Below are positions 8,585 to 17,300 of a stretch of DNA of 64,000 nt, one piece after another (the first letter of the stretch is position 1; each line of letters begins with the position of its first letter). The notes under the pieces were generated by a model, which worked only from the letters and a program-made list of their open reading frames with translations, did not search any database and was not told where the DNA came from. The stretch comes from Microbacterium sulfonylureivorans (lineage in GTDB: Bacteria > Actinomycetota > Actinomycetes > Actinomycetales > Microbacteriaceae). Position numbers and translations under genes: made by a program. Location: assembly GCF_003999995.1 (NCBI RefSeq), contig NZ_RJAD01000002.1, positions 62,001 through 126,000 on the forward strand. Direction: 5' to 3'.

Positions 8585-9775
8585 ATGGTGCCTTCGCCCA
8601 CCGTCCTGCCCCCCTCATCGGTCGCGGCGTCCGCGGCATCCGGTGGGTCTGCGGCGGCGGTCGTGGCCGAGCGGGTGCGCGAACGGCTGAGGGCGGAGCG
8701 CACCGATCCGTCGCGCGATCCCGAGTTCGCCGCGCACGTCGCGCGCGCCGAGGTGCGCCGTCACAACGACTTCGCACTCGCGAGGGGGCTCGCGCCGGTC
8801 GACGACGAGTCGGCATGCGTCCGCGAGGTGCTCGCCAGCGTGGCGGGGTTCGGACCCCTCCAGCCGTATCTCGACGACCCCACCGTCGAAGAGCTCTGGA
8901 TCAACGCCCCGGATCGCATCTTCATCGCGCGCGGCGGCGTGTCGGAGCGCACGCCGCTCGCCCTGACCGACTCCGCCGTCCGCGACCTCGTCGAGCGGAT
9001 GCTGCAGTCCACCGGCCGTCGGGTCGACCTGAGCCAGCCGTTCGTCGACGCCTCGCTGCCCGACGGCTCGCGTCTCCATGTCGTCATCCCCGACATCACT
9101 CACCGCCACTGGGCGGTCAACGTCCGGAAGTTCCTCCCCGCCTTCCGCGACCTCGACCGTCTCGTGTCGGCGGGCTCGATCGCCGCCGACGCGGCAGAGC
9201 TGCTGCGCTCGGCGATGGCGCGCGGCGCCTCCGTCCTCGTCTCCGGTGCGACGCACGCAGGCAAGACGACCGTGCTCGGAGCCTTGATCGCCGCGTGCCC
9301 GCCGGGCCATCGCATCGTCACGGTCGAGGAGACCTTCGAGCTCGCCGTGGCCGCCACCGACATCGTCGCGCTCCAGGGGCGTCAGCCGAGCCTGGAGGGA
9401 ACGGGCGAGGTCACCTTGCGGCGCCTCGTGAAGGAGGCGCTGCGCATGCGGCCGGACCGGCTCGTCGTCGGCGAGGTGCGCGACGCCGAGGCGCTCGACC
9501 TCCTCCTCGCGCTGAACACCGGCGTGCCGGGCGCGGCGACCATCCACGCCAACTCCGCGCGCGAGGCGCTCGGCAAGCTCGCCGCACTCCCGCTCCTCGC
9601 GGGGCGGAACATCGACGCGGCATTCGTGCTGCCGGCGGTCGCGGCATCCGTCGATCTCGTCGTCCACTGCGAACGGGATGCCTCGGGTCGGCGCCGGGTG
9701 GTCGAGATCGCTGAGCCGACCGGAGTGGAAGCCGGGGTCGTCGCGGCCCGGACGATCTACGAGGCGACCGCATGA
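8585..9775 (+). CDS. tadA: TadA/CpaF-family secretion ATPase of a Tad-type pilus system
   Basis: Hexameric ATPase that powers assembly of Flp/Tad pili at the cytoplasmic membrane. The 396-residue protein has the N-terminal domain of the type II/IV secretion ATPases (FGPLQPYLDDPTVEELWIN near residue 88). The Walker A motif SGATHAGKTT is near 219, an Asp/Glu box IVTVEETFEL near 242, the Walker B region LVVGEVRDAEALD near 292 and the His box GAATIHANS near 318. The start has a GGAGG Shine-Dalgarno. It is the first gene of a seven-gene operon, and its stop overlaps tadB by 4 nt. Confidence 0.93.
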   Translation: MVPSPTVLPPSSVAASAASGGSAAAVVAERVRERLRAERTDPSRDPEFAAHVARAEVRRHNDFALARGLAPVDDESACVREVLASVAGFGPLQPYLDDPTVEELWINAPDRIFIARGGVSERTPLALTDSAVRDLVERMLQSTGRRVDLSQPFVDASLPDGSRLHVVIPDITHRHWAVNVRKFLPAFRDLDRLVSAGSIAADAAELLRSAMARGASVLVSGATHAGKTTVLGALIAACPPGHRIVTVEETFELAVAATDIVALQGRQPSLEGTGEVTLRRLVKEALRMRPDRLVVGEVRDAEALDLLLALNTGVPGAATIHANSAREALGKLAALPLLAGRNIDAAFVLPAVAASVDLVVHCERDASGRRRVVEIAEPTGVEAGVVAARTIYEATA

Positions 9776-10629
9776 CCTTCGTCTGGGGTGCCGTGCTCGC
9801 CGCCGGGATCCTCCTCGTGCTGTCGCCGTGGCTGTGGCCGGTGAAGGCGGAGCGTCCGACGGGCCCCGCGAGCGGGCGCCTCGCACGCCTTCTCGAGTCC
9901 GCCGGCCTCGCACGGGTGTCTCCCGGTGCGGTGGTCGTCGTCGCGGTCTGCGGCGCCGTGGTCGGCGCCGCGGCGGCCTGGCTGGTCGCACAGGTCGCCG
10001 CGCTCAGCCTCGTCGCCGCCGTCGCCGGTGCGTTCGCGCCGTTCGCGTGGCTGCGCGCGCGACGTGCGCGACTCGTCCGCTCCCGGCGGGGACTGTGGCC
10101 CGACGTGTGCGATCTGCTCATCGCCTCTGTCAGGGCCGGGATGTCCCTCCCCGACGCGGTGGCGAGCCTTGCGGATTCCGCACCGGCCGAGCTTCGTCCC
10201 GCGTTCGCGGGGTTCTCGCGCGACGTCGCGGCGTCCGGGCACTTCGACTCCAGCGCGCAGCGACTCAAAGCGGCCCTCGCCGACCCTGTGGCCGACCGGA
10301 TCGTCGAGACGCTTCGAATGGCCCGGCAGGTCGGCGGCACCGACCTCACACCGGTGCTGCGAGCGCTCGCCGGTTCGGTGCGCGCCGACACCGCGCTGCG
10401 AGCCGAGGTCGAGTCGCGGCAGTCGTGGATCCGCGGGGCGGCGGTGCTCGGCGTCGCCGCGCCGTGGGTCATCCTCGCGCTGCTGGCGATGCGGCCCGAA
10501 GGCGCGGAGGCGTACGGCAGCCCCGAGGGCATCGTGCTGATCCTCGTCGGGGCAGCGGTGTCCTTCGTGGCGTTCCGCGTGATGGTGCGACTCGGCCGCC
10601 TGCCCGAGCCGCGGAGGTGGTTCGGATGA
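9772..10629 (+). CDS. tadB: TadB-like pilus assembly membrane protein (T2SSF domain)
   Basis: Platform protein of the Tad apparatus. The 285-residue protein has two N-terminal membrane segments, a cytoplasmic type II secretion F domain containing WPDVCDLLIASVRAGMSLPDA near residues 110-130, and two C-terminal membrane segments. It overlaps tadA by 4 nt (ATGA) and tadC by 4 nt, so it is translationally coupled on both sides. Naming by position and domain only; in actinobacterial operons the TadB and TadC homologues are both short. Confidence 0.88.
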   Translation: MTFVWGAVLAAGILLVLSPWLWPVKAERPTGPASGRLARLLESAGLARVSPGAVVVVAVCGAVVGAAAAWLVAQVAALSLVAAVAGAFAPFAWLRARRARLVRSRRGLWPDVCDLLIASVRAGMSLPDAVASLADSAPAELRPAFAGFSRDVAASGHFDSSAQRLKAALADPVADRIVETLRMARQVGGTDLTPVLRALAGSVRADTALRAEVESRQSWIRGAAVLGVAAPWVILALLAMRPEGAEAYGSPEGIVLILVGAAVSFVAFRVMVRLGRLPEPRRWFG

Positions 10630-11558
10630 GCCTTCTCGGCATCGACGACCTCGCGTTCTCGATCGTGCTCGGCTCCGCGCTCGGTGCGGGGATCTGCCTG
10701 CTGCTCTCGCTCGCCCCGCGGTGGGGAGCGCCCAGCCTCGCCCGTCGCATCGCCCCGTACATCCGCGACGTCATCGATCCCCGCGGCGTCGGGATCGCCC
10801 CCATCGCACCGGCCGACAGCGCTGCGCTGGCGTGGCAGACGATGCAGCGCCGGTTCGCGCGCGTCGTCGGTGGCGACGAGTCCGTCGCGCGGCGCCTGCG
10901 GCAGGCCGGCTCGCCGGGCGATCCTGCTGCCTTCCGGGGTCGACAGCTGGCCTGGGCGCTCGTCGGTCTCGCCGCGGGCGGGTTGCTCGTGGTCGGTGCG
11001 GTGCTGCTCGGGCGAGGGTCTCCCTCGCTCGCGCTCCTGCCCCCGCTCACCGCCGTCACTGCCGCGTTCGCCTGCGACGCCCGGCTGACCCGCGCCGCCC
11101 GGGCGCGCGCGGCGCGCGTGCGGGAAGAGCTGCCGACGGTGCTCGAGTTCGTGGCGCTGTGCCTGTCGGCCGGCGAGGGCATCTTCGACTCGCTGCGACG
11201 CGTCAGCGACGTCGGCGCCGGGGAGCTCACCGCGGAGCTGCGCGGCGTCGTGGTGGCCGTCGGCACCGGATCGCCGCTCTCCGAAGCGCTCGCCAAGCTC
11301 TCCGATCGACTGCAGATACCCGCACTCACGCGAGCGGTCGACCAGCTCGTCGCCGCGATCGACCGGGGGGCGCCGCTCGCGCAGGTGCTCCATGCCCAGG
11401 CGCTCGACGCCCGGGAGGACGCCAAGCGCGACCTCATCGAGCGGGCGGGGCGCAAAGAAATCTACATGCTCGTCCCGCTCGTCTTCCTCATCCTCCCGCT
11501 CAGCGTGCTGTTCGCGGTGTTCCCGGGAGTCTTCATGCTTCGGCTCGGCATCGGCTGA
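10626..11558 (+). CDS. tadC: TadC-like pilus assembly membrane protein (T2SSF domain)
   Basis: Second platform protein. The 310-residue protein starts MSLLGIDDLAFSIVLGSA at the ATG overlapping tadB. It has membrane segments near the N-terminus and near residues 110-155, and a T2SSF domain with ELPTVLEFVALCLSAGEGI near 175. A C-terminal segment contains KEIYMLVPLVFLILPLSVLF, a typical ending of TadC proteins. A longer upstream in-frame opening overlaps tadA/tadB and is not real. Confidence 0.88.
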   Translation: MSLLGIDDLAFSIVLGSALGAGICLLLSLAPRWGAPSLARRIAPYIRDVIDPRGVGIAPIAPADSAALAWQTMQRRFARVVGGDESVARRLRQAGSPGDPAAFRGRQLAWALVGLAAGGLLVVGAVLLGRGSPSLALLPPLTAVTAAFACDARLTRAARARAARVREELPTVLEFVALCLSAGEGIFDSLRRVSDVGAGELTAELRGVVVAVGTGSPLSEALAKLSDRLQIPALTRAVDQLVAAIDRGAPLAQVLHAQALDAREDAKRDLIERAGRKEIYMLVPLVFLILPLSVLFAVFPGVFMLRLGIG

Positions 11559-11580
11559 GCACGACGTCCAAAGGAGAGAA

Positions 11581-11784
11581 ATGATCCGCATCCACACGCA
11601 GCGACTGATCGCCCGGCTCCGCGCAGCCGCGCTCGACATCGGCGAGGACGAGCGAGGCGACGTGCCCGGATGGGTCCTCATCACCCTCATGACCGCCGGG
11701 CTCGTCGTCGTGATCTGGGCGCTCGCCGGCCCCGCCCTCGCGGGTCTGTTCGAACAGGCGATCTCGCGGGTGTCCGGCTTCTAG
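11581..11784 (+). CDS. Flp/Tad pilin-like small membrane protein
   Basis: Sixty-seven residues with a basic N-terminus, then DERGDVPGWVLITLMTAGLV leading into a single hydrophobic helix near residues 30-52 and a short tail ISRVSGF. This is the layout of the short Flp-type (type IVb) pilins and of the pilin-like peptide usually encoded between tadC and tadE in Actinobacteria. A Shine-Dalgarno AAGGAGAG precedes the ATG. The classic pilin cleavage Gly followed by Glu at +5 is not clear, so its status as the major pilin is inferred from position. Confidence 0.72.
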   Translation: MIRIHTQRLIARLRAAALDIGEDERGDVPGWVLITLMTAGLVVVIWALAGPALAGLFEQAISRVSGF

Positions 11785-11787
11785 CCC

Positions 11788-12195
11788 GTGCACGTCCGCG
11801 CCCGCCTGCGAGCGGCAGCCGAGGGAGACGAGGGCTCCAGCCCCGTCGAGTTCGTCCTGGTCGGCGCTGTGCTGACCGTGATGACCCTCGCCGTCCTCCA
11901 ATTCGGCCTCGCCCTGTACGTGCGCAACGTGGTGCACGACGCGGCGGTGGAAGGCGCCTACCACGCGGCTCTCGCCGATACGTCGCTCGACGACGGGGCG
12001 GAGCGCACGCGCGAGATCGTCACCCGCACGGTCGGGGCCGAGTACTCGGCCGATGTCGCCGTGCGCGAGAGCGCCGCGCTCGGACACCCCACGGTCGAGG
12101 TGACCGTGCGCGCGGTGCTGCCGCTCGTCGGATTGCTCGGCGCTCCGCGCACGATGGAGGTGACCGCGCGTGCTCCGATCGAGTCCCTCGACTGA
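11788..12195 (+). CDS. tadE: TadE-like pseudopilin
   Basis: The 135-residue protein has an N-terminal EGSSPVEFVLVGAVLTVMTL segment, the TadE motif (Ser/Glu before one long helix). An exported domain follows. TadE proteins are minor pseudopilins of the Tad pilus. It starts at a GTG 4 bp after the pilin-like gene, and its 3' end overlaps the next gene by 26 nt. Confidence 0.85.
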   Translation: MHVRARLRAAAEGDEGSSPVEFVLVGAVLTVMTLAVLQFGLALYVRNVVHDAAVEGAYHAALADTSLDDGAERTREIVTRTVGAEYSADVAVRESAALGHPTVEVTVRAVLPLVGLLGAPRTMEVTARAPIESLD

Positions 12196-12646
12196 TCCCG
12201 GCGATGCGGCCGACGACGCCGAGCGCGGCTCGGCGGCGCTGGAGTTCATCCTCGTCGGACTCGTCCTGCTTGTGCCGCTCGTCTACCTCGTCGTCGCGCT
12301 CGGCCTGATCCAGGAGCAGTCGCTCGGCGCGGAAGCGGGAGCTCGCCACATCGCCCGCGCGATCGCCACGGCCGGCGATGCCGAGGATGCCGAAGAGCGT
12401 GCCGATCTCGTCCTCGAATCGATCGTCCAGGAGTACGGCCTCGACGCGGACGGGGTGGCGCTCTCGCTGAGCTGCCGCCCGGCCGGCGCAGAATGCCCGC
12501 GTGCCGGTGCGACACTCGTCGTGACGCTCCGCGCGGCCGTCGCGCTCCCGCTCGTGCCGTCGGTCCTCGGCCTGGACCGGCTGGCGAGCGTGCCGATCGA
12601 GGCATTCGCCGCGCACAAGGTCTCTCGGTTCTGGGGGTCGGAGTGA
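12170..12646 (+). CDS. Second TadE-like pseudopilin
   Basis: The 158-residue protein has ERGSAALEFILVGLVLLVPL near residues 18-38, again the TadE motif with a single helix. A soluble domain with two Cys (LSCRPAGAECP) follows, which could form a disulfide outside the membrane. It overlaps the upstream tadE by 26 nt and ends in a GTGA overlap with the next gene. Start GTG at 12170; no better downstream start precedes the motif. Confidence 0.82.
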   Translation: MLRSSPSTDPGDAADDAERGSAALEFILVGLVLLVPLVYLVVALGLIQEQSLGAEAGARHIARAIATAGDAEDAEERADLVLESIVQEYGLDADGVALSLSCRPAGAECPRAGATLVVTLRAAVALPLVPSVLGLDRLASVPIEAFAAHKVSRFWGSE

Positions 12647-13080
12647 GACTCCATCGGCACGGCGCCCCCGCGCGCGAGCCAGATGACGAGGGCAGCGTCC
12701 TCCTCCTGACCATCGGCTACGCGGCGCTCGCGCTCGTCGCCGTCCTGGTGTGCGTCGATGCGACGAGTCTGTACCTGGCCCAGAAGCGCCTCGATTCGCT
12801 GGCGGATGCTGCGGCCCTCGCCGCCGCGGACGGCTTCGAGCTGACCATCGTCGACGATGAGCCGGTCGCCGTGCTCACCTCGGCCGGCGTGCGGGCTCAG
12901 GCGCAGCTGATGGTCGACGAGGTCGGGGGAGGCGCGACGCTCGTGTCGGCGGCCACTCCGGATGGCGTGTCGGCACGCGTGACCGTCGCCGCTGCGTGGC
13001 ATCCGCCGGTCCTCACGCTCTTCGTGTCCGAGGGTGTCGGCCTGGAGGCGACGGCCACGAGTCGCACGGCGCTGCGCTGA
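12643..13080 (+). CDS. TadG-like pilus-associated protein (Tad N-terminal helix)
   Basis: The 145-residue protein begins with a charged stretch, then EGSVLLLTIGYAALALVAVL and YLAQKRLDSLADAAALAAAD. This is the signature of the putative Flp pilus-assembly TadE/G-like N-terminal domain. The GTG start overlaps the previous stop (GTGA). It is the last gene of the pilus operon, followed by a strong hairpin. It is much shorter than proteobacterial TadG and lacks a von Willebrand domain, as is usual in Actinobacteria. Confidence 0.82.
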   Translation: MRLHRHGAPAREPDDEGSVLLLTIGYAALALVAVLVCVDATSLYLAQKRLDSLADAAALAAADGFELTIVDDEPVAVLTSAGVRAQAQLMVDEVGGGATLVSAATPDGVSARVTVAAAWHPPVLTLFVSEGVGLEATATSRTALR

Positions 13081-13116
13081 CCACGTCGGGCGCGGCGCTC
13101 GATCCCGATAACGGGA

Positions 13117-13150
13117 CAGGGTCCCACCCGCCGAAGCGGATGGGACCCTG
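13117..13150. terminator. Hairpin terminator between the pilus operon and the subtilisin gene
   Basis: CAGGGTCCCA (13117-13126) pairs perfectly with TGGGACCCTG (13141-13150) around a 14-nt loop. The two flanking transcription units converge, so this probably stops both. There is no long T-run, as is common in high-GC bacteria. Confidence 0.75.
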
Positions 13151-13174
13151 AACTCGCTGCTCAGTGCTGTCGTG

Positions 13175-16100
13175 TCAGCAGGGGACGCGACCGCCGCCGC
13201 CGCCGTGACCCGGACCGTGGCCGGGGCCGCCGTGGTCACCGCCGCCGCCGTGGCCGGGGCCGCCGTGGTCACCGCCGCCGTTGCCGGGGCCGCCGTTGCC
13301 GGGGCCGCCGTGGTCGCCGCCGCCGTGGCCGCCGCCCGAGCCCTTGACGGGCGTCGTCTCGAAGGCCTTCTCGATCTCCTGCGAGAACGTGTTGCCCGCG
13401 GCATCCTTCGCCGTCACCCGCAGGTCGACCCAGCCGCCCTTGTCGGACACCGGAATCTGCGCGGCATACCCGCTGACCCAGGCGCGCGACTTCACGAAGA
13501 CGTCGCCGTCGCCCTCGACCGCGCCGGTCGGGGCATCCGTCTTCGCGGGCTTCAGGGAGACCTTCTTCCACTCGCCGCCCGCGGTGCGGGCCTCGAGCTT
13601 CGCCTCGGTGATCTTGCCGGCCGGCGCGGTGCCGGCGACATGGCCGAGTTCGAGACCGAGCGGGATGCTGGAGCCCTTGCGGCGCCCCTCGCCCACGAGG
13701 TTCTCGACGTTCACGTCGACGTCGTAGTAGGCGGACATCATCGGCAGAAGCCGCTGGGTCCAGTCGCCGAGCTTGCCCTCCGAGCGGAAGGTCCACTCGC
13801 TGACCGTCTTGGTCGAGCCCTTCAGGTGCGAGCCGTCGTGCGTCGCCGTGCTGACGACACGCCAGTCCTGCTCGCCGTCGGGCAGCTCGTAGATGTTCGC
13901 ACCCTGGTACTGGGCCTGCTTGACGAGCTCGCCGTCGAGGTAGATGTCGGTCAGCTGCGTGACGGTGGCCGGCTCCATCCACGTGTCGAACGAGCCGGTG
14001 CGCATGGGATCGCCGCCGTCAGCCCAGCTGGGGACGTTGACCTGCGCGTAGTCCGACACGCGGTAGGGCACCCAGTAGCCGACGCCGATGTTCGGACGCA
14101 CGATTCCGCCGAAGTACTCGACCTCGAGCTCCTTGCCGGCCGGGTAGGAGCGCATCGTGTCGCGCATCTCCCAGCGGACCGACTCGACTCCGACGCCCTG
14201 ATTCCAGCGCAGGTCCTCGGTGCTCACCCATTCCTCGCGGATGACGCCGCGCTCCGCGCGAAGGAAGAAGCCCGAGCCATAGCGCGCTCCCGGCACGAAG
14301 TCGTACCGGAACTCGCCCATCAGCTCCTTCTGACCGTGATAGGTCGTGTCGATGCGCGTCAGATCCTTCGGCGCATACGCGAGGTCGGCCGGGATCTCGC
14401 CATCGCTGTAGCGGGCGACGTCGTACACGACATCCGCGTACTCATCGCCGACAGCAGTGATGGTGACCTTCTTCTTCGCCGCGTCCGCGATGAGCTTGCG
14501 CCCCTCGACGCCGCTGACGGCGGCGACGGTGATCGGCGCGTCCGACTCGTAGTCGTCCGATCCCACCCACGTGCTCAGTTCGCGGTCGGAGTCGTTCGCG
14601 AGGATGACCATCTTCGCGCCGGCGGCGGCCGCGTTCGCGACGGCCTGTCCGGGCGTGAGGTCGTTCGAGCGGGTGACGATCGCGACCTTGCCCTTGACGC
14701 CGGCCGCGGCGATCTCGTCCGGAGTGCCCTTCCCGGCGTTCACCGCGGTGGCCTTGATCTCGCCGTTGAGGAACGTCGAGCCCACCTGCACGATGACGTC
14801 GAGCGGCTGCTTTCCGGCCTTCACCGTGAGCATCGGCTCCCACAGGCGCCAGCGCGTGGTGAAGTCGAACTCGGCGTCGTCGACCTTCATCGGCTGCGCC
14901 CACATCTCATCGATGTAGACCGGCATGATGGCGCCCGTCGCGAAGTCGTCGGCGCGGAAGTCCATCCGGCCGAAGACCTGCTCCAGATCGTCCCGACCGA
15001 CGTCGACCGTGGCCTCCGTCGCGGTGCGCGCGTCGAACGCGACCGCCATGTCGCGGTCAAGCGTCAGCATGGGGTCGCCCACGAGAACGCTCGCGATGGT
15101 GTCGGGCGTGCGGTTGACCTCCATGAACGAGGTGACCGAGTAGTCGCCCTTCATCAGGCGCAGCGTGGTCTCTCCCTCGACGAGGACGGGTTCCATCCAA
15201 TCCGATGCCGCATCCCACACCACCGCGTACGCGGAGATGGGCTGGCCCTCGAAGTCGGTCGCGGTGAGGGTGAGGTCGTAGCGCTCGGCCTCGGCGATCG
15301 TGCCGATCGCGGTGCGCGTCACGGGCTCGCCGTCGACCGAGCCGACGAGGGCGCCGGAGAGCTGAGTGCCCGCGGGGACCTTCGACGGGTCGACCGTCAT
15401 CGTGACGGACTTGGTCTCGCCTGCCGGAATGATGAGCGAGTCGACGTCCGTCGTGAGCGCGTCGAAAGCGATCCCGTCCGACAGCGGGCCGGGGCCCTCG
15501 ACGCCACCGGGCGTCGTGTCGGTCAGCGTCGCCTCGAGGGCGACGGTGATCTCGGCATCCGTGCGGTTCGTGTACTCGACGGTGCGCTCGACCGGAGTCG
15601 GCTCCTCGCCCCACATGAGCATGCCGAAGTCGCCGGATCCCGCTGCGACGACGGGAGCGTTGAGCGCGGCGGCGACGTTGACGACGCCGGAGCCGCCCGC
15701 GTACGACGTGAAGCCGTAGTCGGTGGCCGTGCTCGCCAGGGCCGCCTTGAGCTCGTCCGTCGTGAGGTCGGGGTTCGCGCTCAGCAGGATGGCTGCGGCG
15801 CCGGCCACGTGAGGCGTGGCCATCGAGGTGCCGCTCATGCCGATGTACGAGCCCTCACCGGGGCTGTCCGCCGAACGGGCCGCGGTCACGTCGTTTCCGG
15901 GACCGCTGACGTTGGGCTTCAGCGCGCCGGAGCGCGACAGCGGCCCCTGGCTCGAGAAGTACGACATGTCGCCGGACGGGTCGTCGACCGAGCCGACCGT
16001 GAAGGCCTGCTCGGCCGATCCCGGTGCGCCGATCGTCTCCGGTGCGCCGGCGTTACCGGCCGCGACCACGAACAGGGCGCCGGTCTGCTCGGCGATCTGG

Positions 16101-17182
16101 TTGAGCGACTCGGCCATGAGGTCCTTGCCGTCGGACGGCGACATGGAGCCGAGGCTCATCGACACGATCGGGGCGTTCTGGCCGGCCCACTCCATCGCCT
16201 CGATGATCCACGAGTCCTGACCGTAGCCGTCGGCGCCGAGCACCTTGCCGATCAGCAGGTCGGCGCCGTCGGCGACGCCGCGGTGGGTGCCGTCGCTGGC
16301 CGCGCCGGTTCCGGCGATGGTCGAGGCGACGTGGGTGCCGTGGCCGTGGAAGTCGGTCGCGACTTCCTCCCCGGGCACGAAGCTCTTCGACGTGCTGAGC
16401 ACACGGCCGGCGACGTCGGGGTGCTCGTCGTCGATGCCGGTGTCGAGCACCGCGACGGTCACGCCTTCACCGGTGTAGCCCTGGGCCCACGCCTCGGGGG
16501 CGTCGATGAACGGCACGCTCGAGTCGAGCGTTGCCTGCACCTTGCCGTCGAGGTGGATGGCCTCGATGCCGCCCGCGAGGGTGGCACCGGTCGAGAACGA
16601 GCGTGCGGAGGCGCCGGCCGAGTCGGTGAGAGCGCCCCATGCGGAGGCGGCGTCGGCGTGGCCGAGCGTCGCGGCGGCGCCGCCGATGCTGGCGAGCTCC
16701 GCCTGCACCTCGAGGCCGGGGACGGGAGCAGCGTAGGTGCGCGCGGCGGCGCCGTCGGTCTCGACGATCACCGGGGTCGCGTCGACGGAGGCGTCGTCGT
16801 AGCCGTACTCGATGAGCATCGACACATTGAACAGGTCCTGGTCGAGCGCGCCCGAGGCCAGGTAGGGGAGCGCCGCGTCGGGGAGGACGTGGTATTCGCC
16901 GCCGACCTCGTACGTGCGCACACCGGCGCCTTCGACGGCGGTGTCGATGTCGACGGTGTGGGTGCCGTCGCTCAGGTCGGTGACGGTGACACGGTCGCCC
17001 GTGATCAGCGTGACCGTGGTGGAGCCGCCGGCGACCGCGTCAGTGGTGGGGGGACCGTCGACGGTGGCGTTTGCGGACGCCGGCAGAGTGCAGAGGCCGA
17101 TGCCTGCGATGCCGATCGCCAGACCGCTTGTGGCGGCGACGATCGGGCGCAGGCGGCGGCCGATGGGCTGGGGTCGTGACAT
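13175..17182 (-). CDS. Large secreted subtilisin-like (S8) serine protease
   Basis: The 1335-residue exported protease has a signal peptide (basic start, hydrophobic core, ASANA cleavage region near residue 38) and a propeptide-like region to about 215. The S8 catalytic domain carries Asp in VAVLDTGIDDEHPDV near 245, His in HGHGTHVAST near 280 and Ser in GMSGTSMATPHVAG near 451. Later come beta-rich modules and a protease-associated insert (GKVAIVTRSN near 830). The final 50 residues are a Gly/His/Pro/Asn repeat ending RVPC. The start ATG has a GAGAGG Shine-Dalgarno. It is divergent from a two-HTH regulator, probably its controller. The substrate is unknown. There is no LPXTG or membrane anchor. 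Confidence 0.93.
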   Translation of the reverse strand: MSRPQPIGRRLRPIVAATSGLAIGIAGIGLCTLPASANATVDGPPTTDAVAGGSTTVTLITGDRVTVTDLSDGTHTVDIDTAVEGAGVRTYEVGGEYHVLPDAALPYLASGALDQDLFNVSMLIEYGYDDASVDATPVIVETDGAAARTYAAPVPGLEVQAELASIGGAAATLGHADAASAWGALTDSAGASARSFSTGATLAGGIEAIHLDGKVQATLDSSVPFIDAPEAWAQGYTGEGVTVAVLDTGIDDEHPDVAGRVLSTSKSFVPGEEVATDFHGHGTHVASTIAGTGAASDGTHRGVADGADLLIGKVLGADGYGQDSWIIEAMEWAGQNAPIVSMSLGSMSPSDGKDLMAESLNQIAEQTGALFVVAAGNAGAPETIGAPGSAEQAFTVGSVDDPSGDMSYFSSQGPLSRSGALKPNVSGPGNDVTAARSADSPGEGSYIGMSGTSMATPHVAGAAAILLSANPDLTTDELKAALASTATDYGFTSYAGGSGVVNVAAALNAPVVAAGSGDFGMLMWGEEPTPVERTVEYTNRTDAEITVALEATLTDTTPGGVEGPGPLSDGIAFDALTTDVDSLIIPAGETKSVTMTVDPSKVPAGTQLSGALVGSVDGEPVTRTAIGTIAEAERYDLTLTATDFEGQPISAYAVVWDAASDWMEPVLVEGETTLRLMKGDYSVTSFMEVNRTPDTIASVLVGDPMLTLDRDMAVAFDARTATEATVDVGRDDLEQVFGRMDFRADDFATGAIMPVYIDEMWAQPMKVDDAEFDFTTRWRLWEPMLTVKAGKQPLDVIVQVGSTFLNGEIKATAVNAGKGTPDEIAAAGVKGKVAIVTRSNDLTPGQAVANAAAAGAKMVILANDSDRELSTWVGSDDYESDAPITVAAVSGVEGRKLIADAAKKKVTITAVGDEYADVVYDVARYSDGEIPADLAYAPKDLTRIDTTYHGQKELMGEFRYDFVPGARYGSGFFLRAERGVIREEWVSTEDLRWNQGVGVESVRWEMRDTMRSYPAGKELEVEYFGGIVRPNIGVGYWVPYRVSDYAQVNVPSWADGGDPMRTGSFDTWMEPATVTQLTDIYLDGELVKQAQYQGANIYELPDGEQDWRVVSTATHDGSHLKGSTKTVSEWTFRSEGKLGDWTQRLLPMMSAYYDVDVNVENLVGEGRRKGSSIPLGLELGHVAGTAPAGKITEAKLEARTAGGEWKKVSLKPAKTDAPTGAVEGDGDVFVKSRAWVSGYAAQIPVSDKGGWVDLRVTAKDAAGNTFSQEIEKAFETTPVKGSGGGHGGGDHGGPGNGGPGNGGGDHGGPGHGGGGDHGGPGHGPGHGGGGGRVPC
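13178..13335 (-). repeat. Low-complexity Gly/His tail-coding repeat of the subtilisin
   Basis: Codes for repeated GGDHGGPGHGG and GGPGNGG units at the C-terminus of the protease. At the DNA level it is a series of imperfect GGCCGCCGTGG-type copies. Such arrays expand and contract easily. The repeated His suggests metal binding, but that is inference. Confidence 0.7.
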
Positions 17183-17300
17183 GCGTGAACCTCTCGGGGG
17201 TAGGGGATCTTTAAGAAGCATCCCTGGAGGCTCGCCTAAAGTGGTGGCGGAGAAATGCCATGTCCACCATCCGCCAGGCCCGGCGGGTGACGATGGAGCG
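17183..17300. promoter_or_regulatory. Intergenic control region between the protease and its divergent regulator
   Basis: A 118-bp spacer holds the start-proximal signals of both genes, including an AT-richer stretch (ATCTTTAAGAAGCATC near 17208-17223) and a GCCTAAAGTGG block near 17234. These are the only places where a promoter could sit. No clear operator palindrome was found by eye. Confidence 0.3.

Noticed and set aside
13172..17179. Plus-strand 1335-codon open frame opposite the protease
   Set aside because: Rich in Arg, Val, Gly and His with no domains; a mirror of a high-GC gene. The minus strand encodes signal peptide and catalytic triad.
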